Below are positions 54,720 to 64,000 of a stretch of 64,000 nucleotides of DNA, in pieces. A program made the translations under genes and the position numbers. The stretch's first letter is position 1, and the number at the start of each line of letters is the position of its first letter. The notes under the pieces were generated by a model. The model did not search any database, was not told the DNA's origin, and saw only the letters and a program-made list of their open reading frames with translations. This DNA is from Pedobacter nutrimenti (GTDB taxonomy: Bacteria; Bacteroidota; Bacteroidia; Sphingobacteriales; Sphingobacteriaceae), in assembly GCF_003208655.1 (NCBI RefSeq), contig NZ_QKLU01000004.1, positions 682,001 through 746,000 on the forward strand. The letters are read 5' to 3'.

Positions 54720-57524
54720 TTAATGTTTCAGATGATCTTTTAAATAGGTTGCCGTGTAAGATCCTTTGGCTTCTGCCAACGCTTCGGGTGTTCCTTCAAA
54801 AACCACATTTCCTCCTTTATCTCCACCCTCGGGGCCGATATCAATAATCCAATCCGCAGACTTGATCATATCCATATTGTGTTCAATCACCAGAATGGTG
54901 TTGCCCTGCTCGATTAAGGTATTTAAGGCAATGAGCAGTTTTTTAATGTCATGAAAATGCAGTCCTGTAGTCGGCTCATCAAAGATAAACATGGTTTTAT
55001 TGGCCTGGTTGCCTTTGATCAGAAATGAAGCCAGTTTGATCCTTTGGGCTTCTCCTCCTGAAAGGGTATTGGAAGATTGTCCAAGGTGCACATAACCCAG
55101 GCCTACATCCACCAGCGGCTGTAGCTTATGAAGAATTTTGTTTTCTTTTTTAAAAAAGTCTACCGCCTCGTCAATGGTCATGTCCAGAATGTCTGATACA
55201 TTTTTATCCAGATAGGTAATGTCCAGCACCTGCTGTTTGAATCTTTTGCCCCCGCAGGCCTCACATGGCAGATAAATATCGGCCATAAACTGCATTTCAA
55301 TTTTAACTTCTCCCTCACCCTGACAAACATCACAGCGCCCGCCCTCCACATTAAAAGAGAATGCCGCCGGTTTAAGCCCTGCTGCTTTAGCCGCCGGTAG
55401 TGCCGAGAATAAAGAACGGATATCGTCCCATGCCTTGACATAGGTCACCGGATTGGAACGCGAAGACCTGCCTATAGGGTTCTGATCGACCATTTCTACC
55501 TGGCTCACCAGGTCGATGTTTCCAAAGATCCCATCGTAGGCACCGGTTTGTTCACCGGAGTAATTACCGATTGCTTTTTGCAATGCAGGGTAAAGGATCT
55601 TTTTAACCAGACTGGTCTTTCCTGACCCCGAAACACCGCTCACCACTGAAAAAACACCCAGCGGGAATTTAACGTCTATATTTTTAAGGTTATTTTCTCT
55701 GGCCCCCTTAATCAGGATGTGGTCTTTCCATTTTCTCCTTTTGGAAGGGATTTCAATTTTTTCAGCTCCGGACAGGTACTTTCCTGTCAGACTGTTTTTG
55801 TCTTTTAAAATCTGGTCATAAGTACCGCTGAAAACCAGGTTCCCACCATGTGTACCCGCCTGAGGTCCGATGTCTATAATATGGTCCGCGGCCTTCATCA
55901 TTTCTTCCTCATGTTCCACCACCAGCACTGTATTTCCGACATTTCGTAAAGATTCCAGTACACCGATCAGTTTATTGGTGTCCCGGGGGTGCAAACCAAT
56001 GCTGGGTTCATCCAGCACATACACAGAGCCGACCAGGCTGCTGCCTAAAGAGGTGGCCAGGTTAATGCGCTGGGATTCTCCCCCGGAAAGGGTATTGGAC
56101 AAACGGTTCAGGGTCAAATAACCCAGCCCTACATTGTTCAGGTATTCGACCCGGTTATAGATCTCAGAAAGCAGTCTTTTGGAAATCTTCTGATCTGTTT
56201 CAGAAAGTTCCAGTTTGCCAAAGAAATCAAGGATGGTGGATAAAGGCATTAAAACCAGGTCAATAATCGATTTGTCACCGATTTTCACATAGGACGCATC
56301 TTTACGCAACCTGGATCCTTTGCAATCCGGGCAGACTGTTTTTCCTCGGTAACGCGAAAGCATCACCCTGTATTGTATTTTATAGGTCTGTTCTTCCAGT
56401 TCTTTGAAAAAAGCATCCAGACCTTCGAAATATTTATTCCCGGTCCAAAGCAACCTTTGCTGTTTTTCGGTCAGCTCGCTATAGGAACGGTGAATCGGAA
56501 AATCAAATTTATCAGCATTACGGATCAGCTTATTCAACCATTCCCGCATTTTCTCGCCGCGCCAGGGGGCAATCGCATTGTCATAAATGCTTTTGCTTTT
56601 ATCGGGCACAACCAGGTCTTCATCTATTCCAATGACATTTCCATAACCCTCACATCTTTTACAAGCCCCATAAGGGTTGTTGAAACTAAAAAAATTAGGT
56701 GTAGGTTCTTCAAACTTAATCCCGTCCAGTTCAAAACGGTCGCAAAAATGACTGATCCGGCCTTCATGTTCTACATAACAATCCCCTTTACCTTCAAAAA
56801 AAGCGGTTTGCACAGAATCTGCAATTCTGCTTAAGGTTTCTTCTTCAGCATTGACGACAATACGGTCTATGAGTATTCTGATGGTATGTTCGCTGCTGAG
56901 TGCGACGTCTTTAAAATTCTCATCTTCCAGGATCGCTTCTATTTTATAAATTTTATCCTCGAACATGACCCGCAGAAAGCCTTTTTGCAGCAGCACCGCC
57001 AGCTCTTCTTTAATGGTCCTGTTGTTGTGCGGAAAAAGCGGACAGTACACCGTAACCGTTTCATCAGTTCCCAGGCTGGCGATAAAGTCTACAACGGTAC
57101 TAACGGTATCCTTTTTAACCAGCTGCCCCGATTCGGGTGAATACGTTTTCCCAATTCTGGAAAACAAAAGTTTCAGATAATCGTAAATCTCGGTGGAAGT
57201 CCCTACTGTAGACCGCGGATTTGAGGTAATTACTTTTTGTTCAATGGCAATGGCAGGTGCAATTCCTTTAATATAATCTACATCGGGTTTATTCATCCGG
57301 CCCATGAACTGCCGTGCATAGGCAGAAAGGCTTTCTACATACCTGCGCTGCCCTTCGGCATATAGGGTGTCAAAAGCCAGGGACGATTTTCCTGATCCTG
57401 ACATCCCGGTAATGACCACCAGTTTGTTTTTGGGAATGGCCACATCAATATTTTTAAGATTGTGTACCCTTGCTCCTTTTATAATAATATTTTTATGTGG
57501 ATCTTTCTCTGTTTCGCTGCTCAT
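54720..57524 (-). CDS. uvrA: Excinuclease ABC subunit A
   Basis: DNA damage sensor of nucleotide excision repair; an ABC-type ATPase dimer that loads UvrB. The 934-residue protein has Walker A motifs [12 protein letters not shown] (N-terminal) and [13 protein letters not shown] (C-terminal), both LSGGE signature stretches ([24 protein letters not shown]), and the zinc-binding cysteines [16 protein letters not shown], and CDVCQGEG plus CEACGGKRF. Length is typical. uvrB is not nearby. Confidence 0.98.
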   Translation of the reverse strand: MSSETEKDPHKNIIIKGARVHNLKNIDVAIPKNKLVVITGMSGSGKSSLAFDTLYAEGQRRYVESLSAYARQFMGRMNKPDVDYIKGIAPAIAIEQKVITSNPRSTVGTSTEIYDYLKLLFSRIGKTYSPESGQLVKKDTVSTVVDFIASLGTDETVTVYCPLFPHNNRTIKEELAVLLQKGFLRVMFEDKIYKIEAILEDENFKDVALSSEHTIRILIDRIVVNAEEETLSRIADSVQTAFFEGKGDCYVEHEGRISHFCDRFELDGIKFEEPTPNFFSFNNPYGACKRCEGYGNVIGIDEDLVVPDKSKSIYDNAIAPWRGEKMREWLNKLIRNADKFDFPIHRSYSELTEKQQRLLWTGNKYFEGLDAFFKELEEQTYKIQYRVMLSRYRGKTVCPDCKGSRLRKDASYVKIGDKSIIDLVLMPLSTILDFFGKLELSETDQKISKRLLSEIYNRVEYLNNVGLGYLTLNRLSNTLSGGESQRINLATSLGSSLVGSVYVLDEPSIGLHPRDTNKLIGVLESLRNVGNTVLVVEHEEEMMKAADHIIDIGPQAGTHGGNLVFSGTYDQILKDKNSLTGKYLSGAEKIEIPSKRRKWKDHILIKGARENNLKNIDVKFPLGVFSVVSGVSGSGKTSLVKKILYPALQKAIGNYSGEQTGAYDGIFGNIDLVSQVEMVDQNPIGRSSRSNPVTYVKAWDDIRSLFSALPAAKAAGLKPAAFSFNVEGGRCDVCQGEGEVKIEMQFMADIYLPCEACGGKRFKQQVLDITYLDKNVSDILDMTIDEAVDFFKKENKILHKLQPLVDVGLGYVHLGQSSNTLSGGEAQRIKLASFLIKGNQANKTMFIFDEPTTGLHFHDIKKLLIALNTLIEQGNTILVIEHNMDMIKSADWIIDIGPEGGDKGGNVVFEGTPEALAEAKGSYTATYLKDHLKH

Positions 57525-57787
57525 AGACTGGATAGAATTTGCTAATATACCTCAAAAAATAATAGATTCCCGATTTACAGGAATGCAAAAATAAGGGTCT
57601 CAGCCTAGTTTTATTTTTTTTTAACATTTTTCTTATGGGATTCTGACAAAAAAATGCTTCTTTTGAAATTAATAACCACAACAACTGAACCACCAACTTT
57701 AAAAAAGGAATAGGAGAACAAACTATAGATTAGACTACTACTAAATATTTTAAGCAAACGGCAAGGGAATTTAGTATAGATACTCCT

Positions 57788-58363
57788 ATGAAATTACAAT
57801 CAAATAGTGATCAGGATCTGGTGAAGTTATACCTCAATGGGGATGAGTCTGTTTTGGAAGAACTTCTGAAAAGACACAAATCAAAAATATATACTTCCAT
57901 TTATTTATTGGTTAAAGATCAGTACCTCGCAGAGGATATATTTCAGGACGCTTTTATTAAGGTCATCAATACTTTAAGGTCCGGAAGATATAACGAAGAA
58001 GGTAAATTTTTACCTTGGGTCATGCGTATTGCGCATAACCTTGTTATTGATTATTTCAGACGTGAAAAACGCACTCCGGTAATTACCAGTTCCGATGGCA
58101 CCGACATCATGAACATGTTGCAGGTCCATGAAGAAAGCGCAGAAGAAAGAATCCTCAGGGAACAAACGCATACCGATTTAAGGGCAATGATCCATCTGCT
58201 TCCTGACGAACAGAAGGAAGTTTTAATTATGCGACATTATGCAGATCTGAGTTTTAAGGAAATTGCTGACCTGACGGATGTGAGCATCAATACGGCATTG
58301 GGCAGAATGAGGTACGCTTTAAGCAATTTGAGAAAAATGATGAAGGTAAAAGAGGTGGGTTAA
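57788..58363 (+). CDS. RNA polymerase sigma factor, ECF type (sigma-W-like)
   Basis: Sigma factor of 191 residues with region 2 (EDIFQDAFIKVINTLRS and PWVMRIAHNLVIDYFRREKR) and region 4 (LLPDEQKEVLIMRHYADLSFKEIADLTDVSINTALGRM). A middle linker (about 95-130) joins them. It has no FecR or SusC neighbours, so it belongs to a different group from the sigma at 3454. A small protein gene follows 45 bp downstream and may be its partner. The 263-bp gap before it is AT-rich; I see no convincing promoter motif. Confidence 0.92.
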   Translation: MKLQSNSDQDLVKLYLNGDESVLEELLKRHKSKIYTSIYLLVKDQYLAEDIFQDAFIKVINTLRSGRYNEEGKFLPWVMRIAHNLVIDYFRREKRTPVITSSDGTDIMNMLQVHEESAEERILREQTHTDLRAMIHLLPDEQKEVLIMRHYADLSFKEIADLTDVSINTALGRMRYALSNLRKMMKVKEVG

Positions 58364-58447
58364 AAATTTAGTTTGCAAATTATTGCATAAGTTAAAATAA
58401 ATATTAAATTGCTTCGTTTAATAAGAAACAAAAACAGTTTAGTGCTT

Positions 58448-58639
58448 ATGATAACAACCTCTACTCCAATCAACAACCTCCATCACTTTCATCAAAAATC
58501 AGAAAAACTCAATACTGAACTTTTTGAAGAATTTGATTCCTCTTTTTATGAAAATTTAAAACAGGAATTGGACACACTGGTCAAAGAACCTAGTGATGAA
58601 GTCATCAACAAGATTTTAGCGTACGCTAAGGTTAAGTAA
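58448..58639 (+). CDS. Small helical protein following the sigma factor gene
   Basis: A 63-residue protein starting at ATG 58448 (an upstream TTG at 58409 is less likely). It has no membrane segment or cysteine and looks largely helical and acidic: LNTELFEEFDSSFYENLKQE, then LDTLVKEPSDEVINKILAYAKVK. I do not recognise the family. It is 84 bp after the sigma gene on the same strand, with a terminator directly behind it, so it is probably co-transcribed. An anti-sigma or modulator role is possible but only a guess from position. Confidence 0.65.
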   Translation: MITTSTPINNLHHFHQKSEKLNTELFEEFDSSFYENLKQELDTLVKEPSDEVINKILAYAKVK

Positions 58640-58647
58640 CTCTAATC

Positions 58648-58676
58648 AGCTGCCCTAACCGGCAGCTTTTTTTTTG
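58648..58676 (+). terminator. Terminator after the sigma factor / small protein pair
   Basis: Perfect 7-bp stem AGCTGCC / GGCAGCT with a 6-nt loop, followed by an 8-T run. Confidence 0.85.
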
Positions 58677-58777
58677 CGCTTTACACAACTCTTTTGCTTC
58701 CGGGCATCCTTTCTGTTATCGATACCGAAAAACTTCTTAAACCATTTGGTGTTGTTTTTAAAGAGGTATATTTGTGC

Positions 58778-59443
58778 ATGCTTAAAAAAGAAAGATACAA
58801 ACAATTTGTTGCTCATTTTTCGGCCAAACAGCCTGATGCAGAAACCGAATTGCACTATAACAATCCTTTTCAGCTGCTAGTTGCCGTCATCTTATCTGCA
58901 CAATGTACAGACAAAAGGATCAATATGGTGACCCCTGCCCTTTTCAAGCGTTTTCCGGATCCGAAATCTCTGGCAGAAGTTACCCCTGACCTTGTTTTTG
59001 ACTACATCAGGACCGTAAGTTACCCGAATAACAAGGCCAAACACCTGGTTGGTATGGCTAATATGCTACTCCATGATTTTAACAGTCAGGTGCCCCAGGA
59101 CATTAATGATTTGCAGAAGTTACCTGGGGTCGGAAGAAAAACCGCAAATGTAATTGCTTCTGTAATTTATAATGCGCCCGCCATGGCTGTAGATACCCAT
59201 GTATTCCGTGTGGCGAACAGAATCGGACTAACCAATGGCAAAACACCTCTTGCTGTTGAAAAGGACCTGGTTAAAAATTTACCCGAGCATACCATACATA
59301 TTGCACACCACTGGCTCATTTTACATGGGCGCTATATTTGCGTGGCCAGGTCGCCAAAATGCAGCATTTGTGAAATTACAGACCTATGCCGTTATTTTCA
59401 GCGGAACCAGAAAGCTAAAAATATTAGTCATCAGGAGGTTTGA
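58778..59443 (+). CDS. nth: Endonuclease III
   Basis: Bifunctional DNA glycosylase/AP lyase that removes oxidised pyrimidines in base excision repair. The start is taken at ATG 58778 (MLKKERYKQF), since an upstream ATG at 58694 would add an unconserved 28-residue leader; this gives 221 residues. The helix-hairpin-helix LQKLPGVGRKTANVI holds the catalytic Lys121, and Asp139 lies in AVDTHVFRV. Four cysteines (188, 195, 198, 204) spaced 6-2-5 bind the 4Fe-4S cluster, exactly the family pattern. Confidence 0.96.
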   Translation: MLKKERYKQFVAHFSAKQPDAETELHYNNPFQLLVAVILSAQCTDKRINMVTPALFKRFPDPKSLAEVTPDLVFDYIRTVSYPNNKAKHLVGMANMLLHDFNSQVPQDINDLQKLPGVGRKTANVIASVIYNAPAMAVDTHVFRVANRIGLTNGKTPLAVEKDLVKNLPEHTIHIAHHWLILHGRYICVARSPKCSICEITDLCRYFQRNQKAKNISHQEV

Positions 59444-59466
59444 AAATTATTATTTTTGTTTTGTAT

Positions 59467-59511
59467 TTTGAAAAGTCAAATAATTAACTACTTTTGCTAA
59501 AGTAATTAGCA
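59467..59511 (+). promoter_or_regulatory. recA promoter with overlapping dyad
   Basis: TTTG (59467-59470), an 18-nt spacer and TACTTTTG (59489-59496) form a good match to the Bacteroidota -33/-7 promoter, giving a start site near 59503. The perfect inverted repeat TGCTAA-5-TTAGCA (59495-59511) overlaps the end of the -7 box and the start site, an ideal position for a repressor such as LexA. I cannot confirm that LexA of this lineage uses this motif. Confidence 0.65.
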
Positions 59512-59563
59512 CAAAGACAACTGTAAAATGTTTACACATTATATATAAGAAAGAACTAACGAA

Positions 59564-60577
59564 ATGAATCCAAACGCAGATAAATTAAAAGCACTACAAC
59601 TGACCCTTGATAAATTAGAGAAATCTTATGGCAAAGGTGCGGTTATGAAGTTGGGGGATCAGGCTATAGAATCGATAGAATCTATTTCTACCGGTTCAAT
59701 TGGTTTGGATATTGCCCTGGGCATAGGTGGTGTTCCCAAAGGACGTATCATTGAAATTTATGGCCCGGAATCTTCCGGAAAAACAACTTTAGCCACCCAT
59801 ATTATTTCTGAGGCCCAGAAAGCAGGTGGTGTAGCGGCTTTTATTGATGCAGAGCATGCTTTTGATAAATTTTATGCTAAAAAGCTGGGCGTAGATGTGG
59901 AAAACCTTCTGATTGCCCAGCCCGATAATGGAGAACAGGCATTGGAAATTGCAGACAACCTGATCCGTTCAGGAGCAATCGACGTTATTGTAATTGACTC
60001 TGTAGCCGCTCTTGTTCCCAAAGCAGAGATCGAAGGTGAAATGGGTGATTCGAAAATGGGACTTCAAGCCCGTTTGATGTCCCAGGCCCTCCGTAAATTA
60101 ACCGGTACCATTGCAAAAACAGGATGTTGCTGCATTTTCATCAACCAGTTAAGAGAGAAAATAGGTGTCATGTTTGGGAATCCCGAAACGACTACCGGAG
60201 GTAATGCCTTAAAGTTTTATGCTTCTGTACGTTTAGACATCCGCAGAACTTCTCAGATCAAAGATTCTGATGAGGTATCCGGAAACAGGATCAAGGTAAA
60301 AATTGTAAAAAATAAAGTTGCCCCACCTTTCCGTATCGCTGAATTCGATATTATGTTTAACCAGGGCATTTCAAAAGTGGGTGAAATCATTGACCTTGGT
60401 GTTGATTTTAACATTATCAAAAAGGCAGGCTCCTGGTTCTCTTATGGAGAAACAAAACTTGGACAGGGAAGAGATGCTGTAAAGCAATTGTTATTGGACA
60501 ATCCGGAACTGGCCGACGAAATTGAAGCCAGAATCAGGGAAGAGGTCACCGGAGAAAAACTGGAAGAACAAATTTAA
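59564..60577 (+). CDS. recA: Recombinase RecA
   Basis: DNA strand-exchange ATPase for homologous recombination and SOS induction, 337 residues, typical of the family. Walker A is [13 protein letters not shown] (67-79), Walker B lies in [18 protein letters not shown], and the conserved [27 protein letters not shown] follows with its loop-2 region. The C-terminal domain is short, and the acidic tail is modest ([12 protein letters not shown]). A clear promoter with an overlapping dyad lies 50-95 nt upstream, and a terminator follows. Confidence 0.99.
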   Translation: MNPNADKLKALQLTLDKLEKSYGKGAVMKLGDQAIESIESISTGSIGLDIALGIGGVPKGRIIEIYGPESSGKTTLATHIISEAQKAGGVAAFIDAEHAFDKFYAKKLGVDVENLLIAQPDNGEQALEIADNLIRSGAIDVIVIDSVAALVPKAEIEGEMGDSKMGLQARLMSQALRKLTGTIAKTGCCCIFINQLREKIGVMFGNPETTTGGNALKFYASVRLDIRRTSQIKDSDEVSGNRIKVKIVKNKVAPPFRIAEFDIMFNQGISKVGEIIDLGVDFNIIKKAGSWFSYGETKLGQGRDAVKQLLLDNPELADEIEARIREEVTGEKLEEQI

Positions 60578-60600
60578 GCCCTTCTAAAAAAATAGCTAAC

Positions 60601-60638
60601 GATAAAGCCAGTTGAATCTTTGTTCACCTGGCTTTATC
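60601..60638 (+). terminator. Terminator after recA
   Basis: An 11-bp perfect stem (GATAAAGCCAG / CTGGCTTTATC) with a 16-nt apical part that can pair further (TTGAA / TTCAC imperfect). It lies between recA and the convergent small membrane gene. Confidence 0.7.
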
Positions 60639-60646
60639 GTTTATGC

Positions 60647-60832
60647 TCAGACCCCAGGGCCCATATATTTTGCATCTACATAGATGGCTACAATTACGGC
60701 CAGTATAATGGCCGCAAGCAATACCGCCAGCCCCATATAGTTTTTTCTTTTGTCCTGTTTCACCAGCCAAACCATAAAAATTAAAAAGGGAACCAGCATC
60801 AGCCCCATAAAGAGAAAGCTCGTAGAATTCAT
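60647..60832 (-). CDS. Small membrane protein downstream of tsaD
   Basis: A 61-residue protein from ATG 60832 (an ATG two codons earlier is also possible). It has two membrane segments (about 5-22 and 32-50: FLFMGLMLVPFLIFMVWLV and the AVLLAAIILAVIVAIYV stretch) joined by a basic loop KQDKRKNY. I do not recognise a family. It starts 14 bp after the tsaD stop on the same strand, so is likely co-transcribed. The competing frame over the same bases has no such hydrophobic pattern. Confidence 0.6.
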   Translation of the reverse strand: MNSTSFLFMGLMLVPFLIFMVWLVKQDKRKNYMGLAVLLAAIILAVIVAIYVDAKYMGPGV

Positions 60833-60846
60833 ACACATTTATTTAA

Positions 60847-61848
60847 TTAAAAAACCATTCTTGCTGCAGGGGCTATATCCTGACCCACAAAATCTTTGTT
60901 TAAATATTTATGATAACCTGCAATGGCAATCATCGCGGCATTGTCCGTGCAATATTCAAAAGCAGGAATAAATACATTCCAACCCAACTCTGCTGCCAGC
61001 TCTGCCAGGCTATTTCTCAATCCGGAATTGGCAGAAACTCCTCCAGCTATAGCAATATCTTTTATTCCGTATTGTTTCGCCGCTTTCTTTAATTTATTTA
61101 ATAAAATCTGTACAATACTGTGCTGAACGGAAGCGCAAATATCGTTGAGGTGTTTTTGTATAAAATCGGGATCCTCTTTTTCCTGGTCCCTTAAAAAATA
61201 TAAGATTGCTGTTTTAAAACCGCTAAAACTATAATCAAGTCCTTTAATTTGAGGTTCCGGAAATTTATAAGCCAGGGGGTTGCCTTCCCTTGCATGTTTA
61301 TCAATCAGGGGTCCACCTGGATAAGGCAGGTTTAAAATTTTAGCCGTTTTGTCAAAAGCTTCTCCTGCGGCATCATCCAGTGTTTCTCCGACAATCTCCA
61401 TATCAAAATAATCCTTCACCAAAACAATTTGTGTATGTCCCCCGGAAACAGTAAGACATAAAAATGGAAAGGAGGGTTTGGGCTCATCAATAAAATGTGC
61501 CAGAATATGCGCCTGCATATGGTTGACCGCAATAAGGGGTAAATCCAGGGCCAGCGCAAAGGATTTTGCAAAAGAAACACCAACAAGCAAAGAGCCCAAT
61601 AGGCCCGGCCCCCTGGTAAAAGCAACTGCATTGATGTCCTTTTTTGTAACTTTAGCATCAATCAATGCCTGCTGAACAACCGGAACGATATTTTGTTGAT
61701 GTACTCTTGAAGCCAACTCTGGAATTACACCACCATAATTTTCATGAATTGTTTGGTTTGCAATAACATTGGCTGTAATTTTGCCGTTGTTACAGATAGC
61801 AACAGAAGTTTCATCACAAGAGGATTCGATAGCGAGTATTACAGACAT
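60847..61848 (-). CDS. tsaD: tRNA N6-threonylcarbamoyladenosine transferase TsaD
   Basis: Catalytic subunit that transfers the threonylcarbamoyl group to A37 of ANN-decoding tRNAs, with TsaB and TsaE. The 333-residue protein has the family start ILAIESSCDETSVAI, the ASKHA fold segments, the metal-binding His motif NHMQAHILAH (about 109-118), TVSGGHTQIV and the C-terminal CTDNAAMIA. Length is standard. It is divergent from the TamB-like gene with only about 10 bp between its start and that frame's first open codon. Confidence 0.98.
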   Translation of the reverse strand: MSVILAIESSCDETSVAICNNGKITANVIANQTIHENYGGVIPELASRVHQQNIVPVVQQALIDAKVTKKDINAVAFTRGPGLLGSLLVGVSFAKSFALALDLPLIAVNHMQAHILAHFIDEPKPSFPFLCLTVSGGHTQIVLVKDYFDMEIVGETLDDAAGEAFDKTAKILNLPYPGGPLIDKHAREGNPLAYKFPEPQIKGLDYSFSGFKTAILYFLRDQEKEDPDFIQKHLNDICASVQHSIVQILLNKLKKAAKQYGIKDIAIAGGVSANSGLRNSLAELAAELGWNVFIPAFEYCTDNAAMIAIAGYHKYLNKDFVGQDIAPAARMVF

Positions 61849-61858
61849 TTATCATTAA

Positions 61859-64000
61859 TTAAGCTACAAAAATATCAAAAAACTATTACAAATAATCCTT
61901 TGGTTTGTTGCATCAGTATTACTGCTGCTTTGTATTGTCTTATTTGCACTCCAGTTTAAGCCGGTTCAGACTTATGTTGCAAAAAAAGCAGCAGATTATT
62001 TATCCAAAGAACTTAAAACCACCATATCGTTAAAAGGCATTTACCTTAAACCTTTTAAGTCTGTTGTCATTGAAGACCTGCTGGTCCTGGATCAGCAAAA
62101 AGATACTTTATTAAATACGCCAAAATTTATTGTTGACCTGAATAAACTCTCCCTGAAAGAAAGGATCGTTGACATCAATACCGTACAAGTCAATAACGGC
62201 CGTTTTTTCCTAAAATCTTATAAAAACGGGTCCAGTAATCTCGACTTCATTATTGATTATTTTGATTCAGGTCCTGCTGTAGTCAAGAAGAAAAAGAAAC
62301 CTTATGCCATTTCTTTCGACAGGGTCATCCTTAATAATTTAAGTTTTAAATACAAAAACTATAAATATAATGAAGTCATTAAGGGGGTCAATTTTGATGA
62401 TGTCGATCTGAATTCGCTAAATGGTATTTTTGAAAAACTCAACACCAAAGACCACCTACTCCAGACCAACATTAAAAATCTGACTTTCAGAGAAAAAAGC
62501 GGTTTTTATTTAAAAAACCTAAGTGCATTTGCCACCATTGACAGCAATCAGATTGAACTGCAAAAACTACTCCTGGTGACCAATCAAAGCCGCTTGACAG
62601 ATTATTACCAGATGCGCTTTAATAAATTCGATGATTTCAATGATTACATTGACAAAGTGCATATGAAAGCCCATTTTAAAGACAGTCATGTGGACTCAAA
62701 AGACGTCGCGTATTTTGCTCCAGAATTGTCAAAAATGAATTTAAGCGTTGATCTTGATGGTCAGGTAAGTGGTCTGGTGAATAACCTTAAGTCTAAAAAG
62801 TTATCTGTTAAAGCAGGTAAAGCGACCTATATTAAAGGAGATTTTATTCTTAAAGGCCTGCCCTATCTGGATGAGACTTTTATGGACATGAGGGTCGAGA
62901 TGGCCGGGACCAATAAAAAGGACCTGGACGAACTGATCCGAAATACCACAGGTAAAAAGAACATCGCTCTACCCACCATTGTAAACAAGTTTGGCAACAT
63001 CAATTTCAACGGAACTTTTACCGGATTCCAAAATGATTTTATCGCTTATGGGGAATTCAAAACAAAACTTGGAAGGGTCGTTTCGGACGTCAATATGAAA
63101 ATCAGCAAAAGCGGGGTGCCTTCCTATTCGGGAAATGTTAAAACCTTTGACTTTGATCTTGGGAATCTTCTGGATGAAGAACTCCTGGGCAAAATTACCT
63201 CTGCAGTTAACATTAAAGGTAAAGGCACAGAAATCAATAAACTCACAGAGGATATTGATGGCGATATTCAATATATAGATTTTAAAAATTACAGGTATAC
63301 GAATGTAAAAATTAACGGAATTTTTGATAAAAAGTATTTCGATGGGAGTTTAAAAATCAATGACAAGAATGTTCAACTGGTCTTCGATGGTGGGGTAAAT
63401 TTAAATCCGGCACTCCCTGTGTTTAACTTTAAGGCCTCTATAAAAAATGCCAAAATGAAGGCGCTGAAATTGTTAAAGGATTCCTTGAAAGTGGATGCTG
63501 AATTTAGCACGAACTTTTCGGGAGATAACCTGAACAATATTCAGGGTAATCTTTCTATAAACCGTGTTCAGTTAAACAATGTAAAAGGCATTTATCACAT
63601 TGATTCTATCCGGCTATTGGCCAAAGGTACTGGTATTGACAGGACCCTGACCATACAATCGGATGTTTTGGATGCCAGTATAAAAGGTCAGTACGACCTC
63701 AATACGCTACCATCTTATTTTAAAGCCCTGGCCAAAACGTATATTCCTTCTTTAAAAGCCGATATTGTAAAGTACGGTACGCAGAATTTTCAGTTCAATC
63801 TGAAGATTAAAAAGTTTGAGCCCATTGCCCAACTTGTCGCGCCCGGACTGCAAATCAGTGACCAGGCGATACTTATTGGTAATTTCGATTCCCAGAACAG
63901 AAAAGCGACCCTTAATGGTTTTATCAGGCAGCTAAAATATGACGGGATTACCATTAACAACATCATTATCGATGAAAACACCAGTGATAAACAGCTGCAG
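61859..64000 (+). CDS. TamB/AsmA-like translocation and assembly module protein (partial, start unclear)
   Basis: Large envelope protein related to TamB/AsmA, thought to bridge inner and outer membranes in outer membrane protein or lipid transport. The open frame runs from 61859, just after a stop at 61856, to the window end, 714 codons. It begins with a hydrophobic segment (LLQIILWFVASVLLLLCIVL), then the AsmA-like VQTYVAKKAADYLSKELKTTISLKGIYLKPFKSV and long beta-rich repeats. No ATG, GTG or TTG lies in frame before about 62575. The start may be an unusual codon, or the sequence has an indel or a mutated start near 61860. The C-terminal DUF490 domain is beyond the right edge. Confidence 0.8.

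Noticed and set aside
57525..57787. recA-type SOS dyad upstream of uvrA
   Set aside because: Only a GCTAA half-site at 57541-57545 is present; there is no opposite half at the right spacing.
60624..60836. 70-codon minus-strand frame overlapping the small membrane protein gene downstream of tsaD
   Set aside because: The alternative frame at 60647-60832 has two clean membrane helices; this one does not.

Overview
The window looks like chromosomal DNA of a Bacteroidota, most likely a Sphingobacteriaceae member resembling Pedobacter. This is an inference from gene content: a SusC-type receptor with an ECF sigma factor and FecR anti-sigma, GLPGLI-family and DUF4295 proteins, the lepB-dapB-DUF5683-parB-parA order, bacillithiol gene bshC, and repeated TAnnTTTG (-7) promoter boxes. 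No rRNA, tRNA, insertion sequence, phage gene or CRISPR array was found. Most of the window is core genome and there is no obvious island.

Region 1 (1-4.05 kb, minus strand) is an ECF sigma / FecR / SusC-like receptor cassette. The receptor carries an STN signalling domain and runs off the left edge. Region 2 (4.1-12.3 kb) is the most interesting part. A GLPGLI-family secreted protein and a carboxypeptidase-regulatory-domain beta-barrel form an overlapping operon. It converges on a BlaI-type repressor and a BlaR1-like M56 membrane protease, which sit downstream of a LytTR response regulator and its membrane sensor kinase. Matching 15-bp dyads on a 19-bp period lie upstream of both the GLPGLI operon and blaI, so one repressor plausibly controls both. 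The M56 protein has no penicillin-binding sensor domain; its C-terminus resembles a fragment of a TonB-receptor plug.

Region 3 (12.3-24.1 kb) holds a serine hydrolase, a membrane AraC-type regulator followed by a secreted DUF4932 metalloprotease (with a 21-bp-spaced direct repeat next to the protease promoter), lpxB / small membrane protein / surE, an M16 and an S41 peptidase, CsbD and a lipoprotein. Region 4 (24.1-37.6 kb) holds acs, rpmB-rpmG-DUF4295-ftsY-rimO-bshC, an Ldh-family dehydrogenase, lepB-dapB-DUF5683-parB-parA, an FMN reductase and a small protein resembling part of a substrate-binding fold.

Region 5 (37.7-45.6 kb) holds a family-5 solute-binding lipoprotein, a TonB-type receptor, a 430-bp gene-free stretch with 11-bp phased repeats, leuS and a small lipoprotein. 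Region 6 (45.8-54.6 kb) is a tight ftsX-DUF3098-uppP-truB-yitT-ribF run, then a CPA2 antiporter, DUF2157 and LysE. Region 7 (54.7-64 kb) is uvrA, an ECF-type sigma factor with a small partner, nth, recA (clear promoter overlapped by a dyad), a small membrane protein, tsaD and a TamB/AsmA-like gene cut by the right edge. That last gene has no ATG, GTG or TTG start in frame.
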